Positions 8,016 to 15,336 of a stretch of 64,000 bases of DNA are shown here, piece after piece. The stretch is from Chryseobacterium glaciei (GTDB taxonomy: Bacteria; Bacteroidota; Bacteroidia; Flavobacteriales; Weeksellaceae), in assembly GCF_001648155.1 (NCBI RefSeq), contig NZ_CP015199.1:2180501-2244500 (forward strand). Reading direction: 5' to 3'. Below the pieces are notes generated by a model. It made no database searches and was not told the DNA's origin. It worked only from the letters and a program-made list of their open reading frames with translations. The position numbers and the translations under genes were made by a program. How positions within the stretch are numbered: position 1 is the first letter of the stretch; each line of letters begins with the position of its first letter.

Positions 8016-8219
8016 TTAAGGATTAGTAAATGGAGGAGGTGTTTGTCCTGTATTTCCTGTTATTGGGCCGCCATCGTCTCCCTCTCCGGTTCCTGTAGTT
8101 GGGCCACTCGGTCCGTTTTGCACTGTTACGGGGTTTCCGTTATTATCGTTACACGTTGTCGTATTTGCGTTGTTATGTGAGAATGCTAAACCTAGTAGCA
8201 TTAATATAAACTGGATCAT
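8016..8219 (-). CDS. Small secreted Gly/Pro/Thr-rich peptide
   Basis: 67 residues. A hydrophobic N-terminus (MIQFILMLLGLAFS) with no early positive charge looks like a short signal or anchor. The rest is rich in Gly, Thr, Asn and Pro (for example GPSGPTTGTGEGDDGG) and ends TPPPFTNP, so it is probably disordered. It is the first gene before the TPR kinase and response regulator on the same strand, 62 bases away across an attenuator-like hairpin. It could be a signal or partner of the kinase; that is inference. No family recognised. Confidence 0.65.
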   Translation of the reverse strand: MIQFILMLLGLAFSHNNANTTTCNDNNGNPVTVQNGPSGPTTGTGEGDDGGPITGNTGQTPPPFTNP

Positions 8220-8488
8220 GTTTTCAAAAAATTTATTGTTAAAGCATTCGTGTTCTTCCCTGCGAAACAGATCGCAGATAGTTTTACACGTTTAAAATTT
8301 CGAAGCGCTTCTTAAATTTTTTGGGAAGTGAACCTTCAAAAACGGAGGAGAAACATCTGCTTCCCAACCCGGAGTTTTCCTCCGTTTTATCTGGTGATTT
8401 TGAAATCAGTTTTGTACATTTGTTTTTGTAATGTTTTGTTTCTCACTGATTTCTGAAGCAAAGATGCGACAATGGGTAAGGCAGGTGT

Positions 8489-8526
8489 TAGACAAAACAT
8501 GGACATCGATGGACATCAAATGGACA
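8489..8526 (+). repeat. Four TRGACA direct repeats at 10-11 bp spacing
   Basis: TAGACA (8489-8494) and TGGACA (8500-8505, 8510-8515, 8521-8526) face the same side of the helix just upstream of the palindrome at 8536. The middle two copies extend to TGGACATC. The pattern looks like an activator or cooperative repressor site. Confidence 0.65.
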
Positions 8527-8535
8527 GGGATTGTG

Positions 8536-8551
8536 TTACGGAAACCCGTAA
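8536..8551. promoter_or_regulatory. 16-bp palindrome, copy 2 (candidate operator)
   Basis: TTACGGAAACCCGTAA has the same arms TTACGG/CCGTAA as the copy at 5536-5551. Read in the direction of the gene each precedes, the copies differ at only two central bases. It ends 49 bases before the ATG at 8601. Confidence 0.65.
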
Positions 8552-8600
8552 TGCGACATGGTCAAAAATTAGCTATTTTGTAACTCCTTAAAAACTAACT

Positions 8601-9428
8601 ATGTCCAAGAAAAAACTACTAATTCATGAGGTATTCAGAAAGGCGGAAGAAGAGACCGGAAAAAAAACGAAAAATGGCCTAGCAGCTTATTTATGGGCTT
8701 ACTTTGATGAGCGTTTTCCGGATTATATTACAGATAAAACTTTGTCTAGGTATTATGACACATTCATACGTGACAATGGAGATCGAAATATAGATACCGA
8801 TACTTTAGATAAATTCAGTGAATATGTTGGCTATAAAAATTTCGCAGATTTCTCCAGAACTTTCATCAAAAAAGATGATGATGCCAATAAAACCACCGTC
8901 AAGATAAGTGTTGATAAAGATGAAGAATCAATCTCTGAGCTACTTTCTAATATAATTATCAATATAACGAACGAGCAAAATTTCAAAATGCCCGAATTCA
9001 TGAAGAAAAATGGAATGGGGATTATGGAAATGGCTTTGGTGGTCTGTCTTGTCACCGGAAGTGTTATTTTTTCGCACCCAAAGAATAAAACATATGGTTT
9101 TGCCGGAATCTTACCATCGATGGAATGTATGTATTGGGATGGAAGCGAATATAAAATGGTAGATTGTAATGATAAGAACCCTCTGTTTGATCATAAAATT
9201 CCTGTGGATAAAGTAGAATTACAGTTTTTTAAAAGAATTTTGAGAAAAGATACTTTGACCTATGAAAATGCGATTGGGAAAACATGGTATTCAAAATATA
9301 ATGGTGAAGTAGAGTTTTTTACAAAAGACGGAACAGATCCCGACACTGGGCGAGAACTAAGAAAATCAACGCCTCTTATGTTAGAAAAATATGCTTTTCA
9401 GCAATCAGATTCCATAGAAGTAGAATGA
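8601..9428 (+). CDS. Membrane-anchored protein of unknown function, possible regulator
   Basis: 275 residues. The N-terminal domain (about 1-95) is charged and helical, with NGLAAYLWAYFDERF and DKTLSRYYDTFI. It has the look of a DNA- or protein-binding helical domain, but I do not recognise a family. A single membrane helix follows (about 146-161, MEMALVVCLVTGSVIF), then a C-terminal domain of about 110 residues (YGFAGILPSMECMYWDGSEY). N-in topology would leave the first domain cytoplasmic. It lies opposite the peptide-kinase-regulator operon behind a repeat-rich control region, so a regulatory link is likely but inferred. Confidence 0.65.
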   Translation: MSKKKLLIHEVFRKAEEETGKKTKNGLAAYLWAYFDERFPDYITDKTLSRYYDTFIRDNGDRNIDTDTLDKFSEYVGYKNFADFSRTFIKKDDDANKTTVKISVDKDEESISELLSNIIINITNEQNFKMPEFMKKNGMGIMEMALVVCLVTGSVIFSHPKNKTYGFAGILPSMECMYWDGSEYKMVDCNDKNPLFDHKIPVDKVELQFFKRILRKDTLTYENAIGKTWYSKYNGEVEFFTKDGTDPDTGRELRKSTPLMLEKYAFQQSDSIEVE

Positions 9429-9440
9429 TAAATTTTGAAC

Positions 9441-9478
9441 ATAAAAAAACCACAAAAGCATTGTAAACTTTTATGGTT
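9441..9478 (-). terminator. Terminator between convergent genes, main use for msrA
   Basis: AACCACAAAAG (9448-9458) pairs with CTTTTATGGTT (9468-9478) with one mismatch that becomes a G-U pair in minus-strand RNA. The T-run is on the minus strand. Confidence 0.75.
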
Positions 9479-9501
9479 AAAAATAAACTTTTGATTGATT
9501 T

Positions 9502-10056
9502 TTATTCTGCATTCAACATTCCCAATTCTCCGAAATGTTTTTTGAATTTCTGGATTTTAGGACCTACAACAGCACTGCAATAAGGCTGAGTGGGATTTTC
9601 ATTATAATATCCTTGGTGATATTGCTCTGCTGACCAGAATTTCTCGAATTGTGTTAGTTCTGTAACATAAGTTCCAGCCCATCTTCCTGAAGCTTCAGAA
9701 ACTATTATAGCTTCTTCGGCTTTTGCTTTTTCAGCATCATCTTTATAATAAATTACAGAGCGGTATTGAGTTCCGATGTCATTCCCTTGTCTGTTTAATT
9801 GAGTAGGATCGTGAAGAAAGAAAAATACATCCATTAATTGCTCATAAGAAATGATTTTAGGATCATAAGTGATCTGTACCACTTCCGCATGACCTGTTTC
9901 TCCTGTGCAAACTTCTTCATATGTCGGATTATCTTTATGACCTCCGGAATATCCTGAAAGTGCAGATTCAACACCTTTCAGCATATTGAAACAGCTTTCT
10001 ACACACCAGAAACATCCGCCTCCGAAAGTAATTGTTTCTAAATTATTGTTATCCAT
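9502..10056 (-). CDS. msrA: Peptide-methionine (S)-S-oxide reductase MsrA
   Basis: 184 residues, normal for cytoplasmic MsrA. The catalytic motif GGCFWCVE lies at about residues 13-20. Also present are the family segments SGYSGGHKDNPTYEEVCTGETGHAE (about 38-62), HDPTQLNRQGNDIGTQYRS and EQYHQGYYNENP. It reduces the S-epimer of methionine sulfoxide in proteins with thioredoxin as donor. No signal peptide and no MsrB fusion. Single gene between terminator and a repeat-rich gap. Confidence 0.97.
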   Translation of the reverse strand: MDNNNLETITFGGGCFWCVESCFNMLKGVESALSGYSGGHKDNPTYEEVCTGETGHAEVVQITYDPKIISYEQLMDVFFFLHDPTQLNRQGNDIGTQYRSVIYYKDDAEKAKAEEAIIVSEASGRWAGTYVTELTQFEKFWSAEQYHQGYYNENPTQPYCSAVVGPKIQKFKKHFGELGMLNAE

Positions 10057-10267
10057 TTTAGGTTGATTATTGTATTAAAAAAACTAATCAAAAGTAAGAA
10101 AAAGTTTTTCATTTTAGGTTGAAAAGAGGGGTTTAAACACAAATAACACTAATAGATTTCACAAATAATCACAAGAAAAATATAACGTAAACATCTGTGT
10201 AAATCTGTGAGATCTGTGGGAGGTTTTTAAACACTAATAACACTAATTTTTTCACAAATAAACACAA

Positions 10268-10300
10268 TGATCCTTGTCAAGGTTTTAAACCTTGACAAGG
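10268..10300. repeat. 33-nt perfect palindrome, copy 1
   Basis: Arms ATCCTTGTCAAGGTTT and AAACCTTGACAAGGAT meet around a single T. Each arm itself contains a small inverted repeat (CCTTG/CAAGG). An identical core is at 61090-61122. Confidence 0.95.
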
Positions 10301-10370
10301 ATTTTACATGTAAAATAAATATAACGCAAACATCTGCGTAAATCCGTAAAATCTGTAGGAGATTAAAAAA

Positions 10371-10396
10371 ACAAAAAGCACCCTAAAAAGGATGCT
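10371..10396 (-). terminator. Terminator after the ROK kinase gene
   Basis: Minus-strand stem AGCATCC (10390-10396) with GGGTGCT (10377-10383), one G-U pair, then TTTTTG. Confidence 0.75.
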
Positions 10397-10421
10397 CAAT
10401 ATATTTTAAAATGTTTTTCAA

Positions 10422-11390
10422 TTACTTTTCCCAAACCAAAGCACTTGCTCCTAAAATAGCAGCATCGGCTTCGTCAAGTTCACTGAAAACCAATTTCACT
10501 TTATTTCTAAAAATCGGAAGAAGATTTCTTTCCATATGAAGTTTAGCGGGCTTTAAGATGAAATCTCCGGCTTTAATTACTCCTCCAAATAAAAGAATAG
10601 CTTCCGGTGAAGAGAACATGACAAAATTTGCCAATGCTTCCCCTAATTTCTGACCTGTATATCTGAAAACCTCAATAGAAATCGGATCACCTTTCAAAGC
10701 ACATTCGTGTACCGTTTTTGAGTTGATCGATTCTTCAGGAAACTGACTCAACATAGATTCCGGGAATTCTGCTCTCATCTTTTTTGCTGTGATCGCGATT
10801 CCTGTTGCAGAAGCATAAGCTTCCAAGCTTCCTTCAGATCCAGTACTCCAGTGTTTTCTTCCGCCTGGTTTTACAATCGTATGTCCAAGTTCACCTGCAA
10901 ATCCATCATGCCCGTAGATCAATTTACCACTTGAAACAATTCCACTTCCTACGCCTGTTCCCAATGTGATCATGATAAAGTCTTTCATTCCGCGAGCCGC
11001 TCCGAAAAGCATTTCACCAAAAGCTGCAGCATTAGCATCATTAGTTATTGTAGTAGGTAAACCAAACTTTTCAGTCATTAATTTACCAAATGGGATGACG
11101 CCTTTCCAAGGTAAATTGGGAGCCTGTTCTATTGTTCCGGTATAGTAATTTCCGTTGGGAGCGCCTACACCAATTCCGTCAAAGTTTTTCTCTTTTCCGT
11201 AACTATTGATGAGCGGATGCACTTTTTCGTACAAAGCATCTATGAATTCTTCAACCGTCGCATATGCGTCAGTGCTTAGATTGCCTTTTTCAAGAACTTC
11301 ACCTCTGTGGTTTACAACACCGAATTTGGTCGTTGTACCTCCAATATCAATTCCTAGGGCAACGTGTTTTGATAAATCTATTAATGACAT
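10422..11390 (-). CDS. ROK family sugar kinase (glucokinase-like)
   Basis: 322 residues. ALGIDIGGTTTKFGVV (about 10-25) is the phosphate-binding ATPase motif and ITLGTGVGSGIV (about 141) the second nucleotide motif. GHDGFAGELGHTIV (about 160) carries the ROK histidine and glutamate. Near 176 it reads KPGGRKHWSTGSEGSLEAYAS, so the cysteines of the usual ROK zinc cluster (CxCGxxGCxE) are missing. Many Bacteroidetes glucokinase-type ROK proteins lack them too. It should phosphorylate glucose or a related hexose with ATP. Confidence 0.88.
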   Translation of the reverse strand: MSLIDLSKHVALGIDIGGTTTKFGVVNHRGEVLEKGNLSTDAYATVEEFIDALYEKVHPLINSYGKEKNFDGIGVGAPNGNYYTGTIEQAPNLPWKGVIPFGKLMTEKFGLPTTITNDANAAAFGEMLFGAARGMKDFIMITLGTGVGSGIVSSGKLIYGHDGFAGELGHTIVKPGGRKHWSTGSEGSLEAYASATGIAITAKKMRAEFPESMLSQFPEESINSKTVHECALKGDPISIEVFRYTGQKLGEALANFVMFSSPEAILLFGGVIKAGDFILKPAKLHMERNLLPIFRNKVKLVFSELDEADAAILGASALVWEK

Positions 11391-11477
11391 TTCTATTCTT
11401 ATAAATTCTAAAGGGTTAAAATTATAAAAAAGATTGTATTAATGAATTATTAACGAAACATTTATTAAAAAAAGTTT

Positions 11478-12686
11478 TTAAGCTGTTTTTACCGTTTTCT
11501 TTTTTCTTCTTCCCCACCAAACAAGGAAGCCAGTGACTGGTAATGAGGCACATATCAAACTTACAATGAATGCAATGATCTTTGTAGGGAGTCCTAAAAT
11601 AGATCCAACGTGAATATCATAATTGGCTCCAACTGTTTTTTCACCAAAATTTTTGTCTTTCATGTCGTGAGTATGAAGCAGTTCACCTGAATTTTCGTCA
11701 AAAATTAAACTGCTGCTTTTATGATAAGAGTAAGACAAATGTTTTACATAAACTTCGAAATTCGGATGTTCGTGATCATCCATGTGCGGATGTCCAAGAT
11801 CGAGTGCGAAACCATAAGAATCAGGATATTTTGCTCTAACTGTATTGCTGATCTTGTCTAATGTATCTTCAGTTCTTAATTCAATCGGAGCTTTTGTTTT
11901 GATATGAGAGAAATCCGGATATTTTGTTTCACCTCCTGAGAAGATCACATAAATCGTTGCCTGAACGACAAAGAATGCATAAAATAATCCTGTGAGTGAG
12001 AAGATCAAAGCAAAAATTGAGGCGTAAAAACCTAAGATATTATGAAGATCATAGTTTTTTCTTTTCCAACTTTTGATATTCTTCCATTTGAATGAAAAAC
12101 GTTGCTTTCTCGCTGCTTTGTTTTTAGGCCACCATAAAATGATTCCTGATATCAGCATGATGACGAAGATGATAACAGGGATTCCCACAACATATGTTCC
12201 CCAATCCTGCTTCAACAAATAACTCCAGTGAATCATTTTTACGATCTGGAAGAAACCGTTTTTTTCGTCGTAGGTTCTTAGAACTTTTCCGTCATAAGGA
12301 TTGACGTAAGCGACTTTATAGATAGGAAATTCATCAAAATAATTCCACGCATCGGTATTGTGTTCGTACCAATAGAATTGATAGGACATTTTTTTGTCGA
12401 TAGGAATATTTACCCAGTGAATTGGGTATTTTTCTTTTACCTGAGCATCCACCGATTTTTCTAATACACGGATCGGAAGAATCTGTTTTTGATCGATATT
12501 TTGTTCATTATGATAGATGACATCTTTTCGAGTAATATTCTCAATTTCGTCTTTAAAAACATACAAAGCGCCAGTAATGGAAATGATGAAGATCAAAAAT
12601 CCAATACCTAAACCAAACCACAAATGTAGTTTTCCTGTCCATTTTTTAAATATGCTTGGCTTTTTTTTGTGATGTTTCTTCTTCAT
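11478..12686 (-). CDS. PepSY-associated transmembrane protein (iron-uptake linked)
   Basis: 402 residues. A His/Lys-rich cytoplasmic start (MKKKHHKKK) is followed by WTGKLHLWFGLGIGFLIFI with the first membrane helix and the family histidine. Membrane helices lie near 15-40, 155-180, 205-235 and 365-390, with periplasmic PepSY-like parts between, and the Arg/Lys end LVWWGRRKKKTVKTA. PepSY_TM proteins of this kind are found with siderophore receptors and may reduce ferric siderophore at the inner membrane. It is a paralogue of the gene at 15336-16541. It has its own promoter with a Fur-like site at 12723. Confidence 0.85.
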   Translation of the reverse strand: MKKKHHKKKPSIFKKWTGKLHLWFGLGIGFLIFIISITGALYVFKDEIENITRKDVIYHNEQNIDQKQILPIRVLEKSVDAQVKEKYPIHWVNIPIDKKMSYQFYWYEHNTDAWNYFDEFPIYKVAYVNPYDGKVLRTYDEKNGFFQIVKMIHWSYLLKQDWGTYVVGIPVIIFVIMLISGIILWWPKNKAARKQRFSFKWKNIKSWKRKNYDLHNILGFYASIFALIFSLTGLFYAFFVVQATIYVIFSGGETKYPDFSHIKTKAPIELRTEDTLDKISNTVRAKYPDSYGFALDLGHPHMDDHEHPNFEVYVKHLSYSYHKSSSLIFDENSGELLHTHDMKDKNFGEKTVGANYDIHVGSILGLPTKIIAFIVSLICASLPVTGFLVWWGRRKKKTVKTA

Positions 12687-12703
12687 AATTTCTTAAAGTT
12701 CGA

Positions 12704-12741
12704 CAAAGATAAGTTTTTAATTTTTATTTAGAATGTTTATA
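12704..12741 (-). promoter_or_regulatory. Promoter and Fur-like site of the PepSY gene
   Basis: Minus-strand TATCTTTG (12704-12711) fits TAnnTTTG. Upstream, TTTATTTAGAAT (plus, 12723-12734) is identical to a 12-mer in front of the TonB receptor gene ending at 16582. Iron control is inferred. Confidence 0.5.
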
Positions 12742-12796
12742 ATTAACAAGCTTGAAATAGAAAATATTATTCTTTTTTATTAAATAATTTAGTTTT

Positions 12797-12960
12797 TTTT
12801 GACGCAAAGTTTTATGTTGCTGAATGATTTATTTAAGAGAGCAAAGAAGAATCAACCAAGTTGATTTGATGAAGCTGTATTTTCAAGCTTCGCAAAGCAA
12901 ATTTTATTTGCCTTTGCCTCCTAAAAAATAAAAAGTATGTAATAAAATCTTTGCGTTAAA
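12797..12960 (-). repeat. GCAAAG-rich intergenic repeat with small hairpins
   Basis: Bounded by GACGCAAAG (12800-12808) and CTTTGCGTT (12950-12958), which are inverted. Inside are hairpins such as ATCAAC/GTTGAT, GAAGCT/AGCTTC and GCAAAGCAAAT/ATTTGCCTTTGC. There is no coding frame of note. Confidence 0.6.
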
Positions 12961-13106
12961 AAATAAAATTCAAACAAATGAAACCTTGCATCATCAATAA
13001 AAGTCTTTTACACAACTCATAAAAGTCAAGATGAGTTGTAGGCTTAGATACTTATAAGATGACAAATATTGTGGATATTCCAAATGTTTAAATTAATGAC
13101 TGCGTA

Positions 13107-13198
13107 TTAGCCCCGATTGCAACGACATCCTTTTTCTTAAATGGCTTTGAAAAAAAGCGCTGGCGAAAAAGATATAGTGGAAAGCGGGAAAAAGCTTC
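13107..13198 (-). repeat. Two-module hairpin element, copy 1
   Basis: On the minus strand the modules TTTTTCCCGCTTTCCACT and AAAAAGGATGTCGTTG..CGGGGCTA flank a hairpin ATCTTTTTC/GAAAAAGGAT. A second copy with a different but still paired hairpin is at 53023-53117 on the plus strand. The rest of the 12687-13224 gap holds nothing else I can name. Confidence 0.85.
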
Positions 13199-13224
13199 AA
13201 ACAAAAATTTAAATAAACTTTTAA

Positions 13225-15336
13225 TTAAAATTTATACTCAACCATAAACGTTCCTCTTAATCCTAACGAGTTGGTAAAGTCGGCGTCTCTTGCCGCCCAC
13301 CAGGCAATTGCAGGCTGATAGGTTTTGTTGAAAAGGTTTTCGATACCTAAAGAAACTTTCCAGTTTTGGTTCACTTCATAGCTTGATTTTAGGTTAAAAA
13401 CGGTGTATTCAGGAACTTTTCCTTCTCCGTAGGCGTATAAACCTTTGGCATTAGGCTCGAATCTGTTTTGAGCAAAAGCATGTAACATATCAAGACCTAC
13501 AGATAAAGACTGAATCGGTCTTACCTGAACATATGCTAAAACTTTCGGCGCAGAAATCCTGCTGTTGTTGATTTTGGCTGAATAATCTCCGTCATCTTTT
13601 ATAGAGGTAATTCCTTCCATCCAGCTGTAGCTTCCTCCGAAATTGATCCATTTAGTGGGCGTGAAATGTAAAAATCCTTCTACACCATACACGACTTCCG
13701 GTGATCTTTGGATTGTTAACGCTCTGTCAGGGCTTTGAACAAAGGTTGCTCCCAACTTGGAAGTACTTACATAAGACGTAATCTCATAATTAACCCATTT
13801 TGCAATCTGCCCAGTCGCTCCAAATTCATAATTGTTGACAATGATTGGCTTTGTTTCAAGATTTTGGATGGTTCCTTCAGTTGAGGTTCTTAAAATTCTT
13901 CCTAATTCATTGATCGAGTAAGCCTGGGAAAAGCTTCCGAAAAGATTAAGCATTGGATTGATGTTGTAACGAACACCGATATTTCCAACTAAAGCATTGT
14001 ATTTTAGATTTCCGCCTGTTACAAAAATACTTTTGGTGAAAGTTCCGTCACTTTTAACAGTAGAAAGTGTATTGAAATCTCCAACTTTTACAGCAATGTT
14101 TTCATATCGTAAACCTCCTTTTATGGTTAATTTTTTCATTAAATCAACTTTAACCAAAAGGAAAGGGGCGATGTTGGTCATGTTCATGTCCGGAGTCCAG
14201 TAACGGCCGTCTTCCAGTTTTTGAACGGTTTGATCATTCAAAACATCTAGTCCGTAGATCATTTCACCCTGAGAATTTTTACCACTCCATAATTGAGTAT
14301 CGAAATTGGCTCTGGCACCTGTCTTTTTTGAAATAACATTCGACTGGCCACCATTCAGGAAAGTATCGCTGTATCCGTAAACGGTTCTGAAATCCTGTAA
14401 ATAAAGGTTTACGTTTAATGAAGTTCCTTTCCACAGATTTTTGTTGTCATAGCTTAATTTGAAGTTATGATTTCTTGGTGTTCCCTGTGGAGTTGTTTCC
14501 AGATTTTTTCCTTCTCCTTCTCCAATCGTTGGGGTAACGCCGTATTTTCCTGTTTTTAAGCCTAAATTTAAATCAGATTTGGCAGCATAACCGATGTAGG
14601 AAGCTTCGACTCTTTGATTATCATTAATAGCGTAGCCTAATTTCAACATTCCGTTGTAGTTGTTCATCTTGGCTGTGCTGTACGTCGGACTAAGATTTAC
14701 GCCATCTGCATCTTTCATAAACCCTGTTTTTTCATAAGCCAATGAAACTACGTAATCAAACTTGCTGATCTTTCCAGATAAAAGCTGACTTGCTCTGTAG
14801 CCTAATGTCCCGCCGTATTGCTGACCGGTAATTCCAAACTGGGAAATTCCCGAGATCTTCTTGTCGGATTTGCTTCTTCTTGTAATATAATTGATAATTC
14901 CTCCATCTGCACCGTTTCCGTAGATGGAAGAAGCTCCTTTAATCACCTCAATTCTTTCGATAACTGAAGGGTCGATAGATCTTAAATCTCTCGCTCCGTT
15001 TCGAAGTGGAGTAGACTGTGGAATACCATCAATTAAAACCAAAACCTGGCGTCCGCGAAGTGTTTGTCCTGTATTGGAAGTTTGTCCTGAGCTTGTTGCC
15101 AAACTCGGAACCGTATATTGTAAAATGCTTGTAATATCTGAATTTACAGTTAATTGTGACTGAACCTGTTTTTCACCAACAACGGTTATAGAACTCGGTA
15201 TTTCTTTAATATTTTCTCTCTTTCTGGATGCCGTTAAAACAACCTCATCTACATCTTTTGTATTAATGCTGTCTTTTACTTGTCCAAATGCTGAAATAGT
15301 AGCTAAACAAGCTACAGATAGAGTTAATTTTTTCAT
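13225..15336 (-). CDS. TonB-dependent outer-membrane receptor
   Basis: 703 residues. Signal peptide MKKLTLSVACLATISAFGQV. A TonB-box-like segment VDEVVLTASRKRENIKEIP lies near residue 28. The plug domain is about 40-150 (IPSSITVVGEKQVQ, LVLIDGIPQSTP, IERIEVIKGASSIYGNGADGGIINYITR). A 22-strand barrel ends in the aromatic-ending strand GTFMVEYKF. It imports a scarce ligand, probably a ferric siderophore, using TonB energy. The ATG overlaps the stop of the upstream PepSY gene by one base (TAATG), which indicates coupled translation. Confidence 0.9.
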   Translation of the reverse strand: MKKLTLSVACLATISAFGQVKDSINTKDVDEVVLTASRKRENIKEIPSSITVVGEKQVQSQLTVNSDITSILQYTVPSLATSSGQTSNTGQTLRGRQVLVLIDGIPQSTPLRNGARDLRSIDPSVIERIEVIKGASSIYGNGADGGIINYITRRSKSDKKISGISQFGITGQQYGGTLGYRASQLLSGKISKFDYVVSLAYEKTGFMKDADGVNLSPTYSTAKMNNYNGMLKLGYAINDNQRVEASYIGYAAKSDLNLGLKTGKYGVTPTIGEGEGKNLETTPQGTPRNHNFKLSYDNKNLWKGTSLNVNLYLQDFRTVYGYSDTFLNGGQSNVISKKTGARANFDTQLWSGKNSQGEMIYGLDVLNDQTVQKLEDGRYWTPDMNMTNIAPFLLVKVDLMKKLTIKGGLRYENIAVKVGDFNTLSTVKSDGTFTKSIFVTGGNLKYNALVGNIGVRYNINPMLNLFGSFSQAYSINELGRILRTSTEGTIQNLETKPIIVNNYEFGATGQIAKWVNYEITSYVSTSKLGATFVQSPDRALTIQRSPEVVYGVEGFLHFTPTKWINFGGSYSWMEGITSIKDDGDYSAKINNSRISAPKVLAYVQVRPIQSLSVGLDMLHAFAQNRFEPNAKGLYAYGEGKVPEYTVFNLKSSYEVNQNWKVSLGIENLFNKTYQPAIAWWAARDADFTNSLGLRGTFMVEYKF

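Larger units (their letters stand above)
8220..8600. promoter_or_regulatory. Structured divergent control region
   Basis: This 381-base gap separates the divergent genes at 8219 and 8601. It holds an imperfect hairpin at 8294-8320 (AAAATTT/AAATTTT and GAAGC/GCTTC). Two interlocking inverted repeats come next: 8321-8328 with 8360-8367, and 8339-8349 with 8378-8388. A TAnnTTTG match (TACATTTG, 8415-8422) is followed by TRGACA repeats at 8489, 8500, 8510 and 8521, and then the palindrome at 8536-8551. No open frame was found. Confidence 0.7.
10057..10421. repeat. Intergenic tandem repeat pair with an inserted palindrome
   Basis: The gap between msrA and the ROK kinase holds two diverged copies of one unit (about 10135-10228 and 10229-10365). 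Each has AAACAC..ATAACACTAAT, TTTCACAAATAA, ATATAACG.AAACATCTG and AAATC.GT.A.ATCTGT.GGAG. In the second copy the 33-bp palindrome 10268-10300 interrupts the unit. Related text is at 29022-29091 and around 61050-61170. No open frame. Confidence 0.8.

Noticed and set aside
5536..8551. Exact 3000-base spacing of the two palindromes
   Set aside because: The distance depends on gene lengths between them; treated as coincidence.
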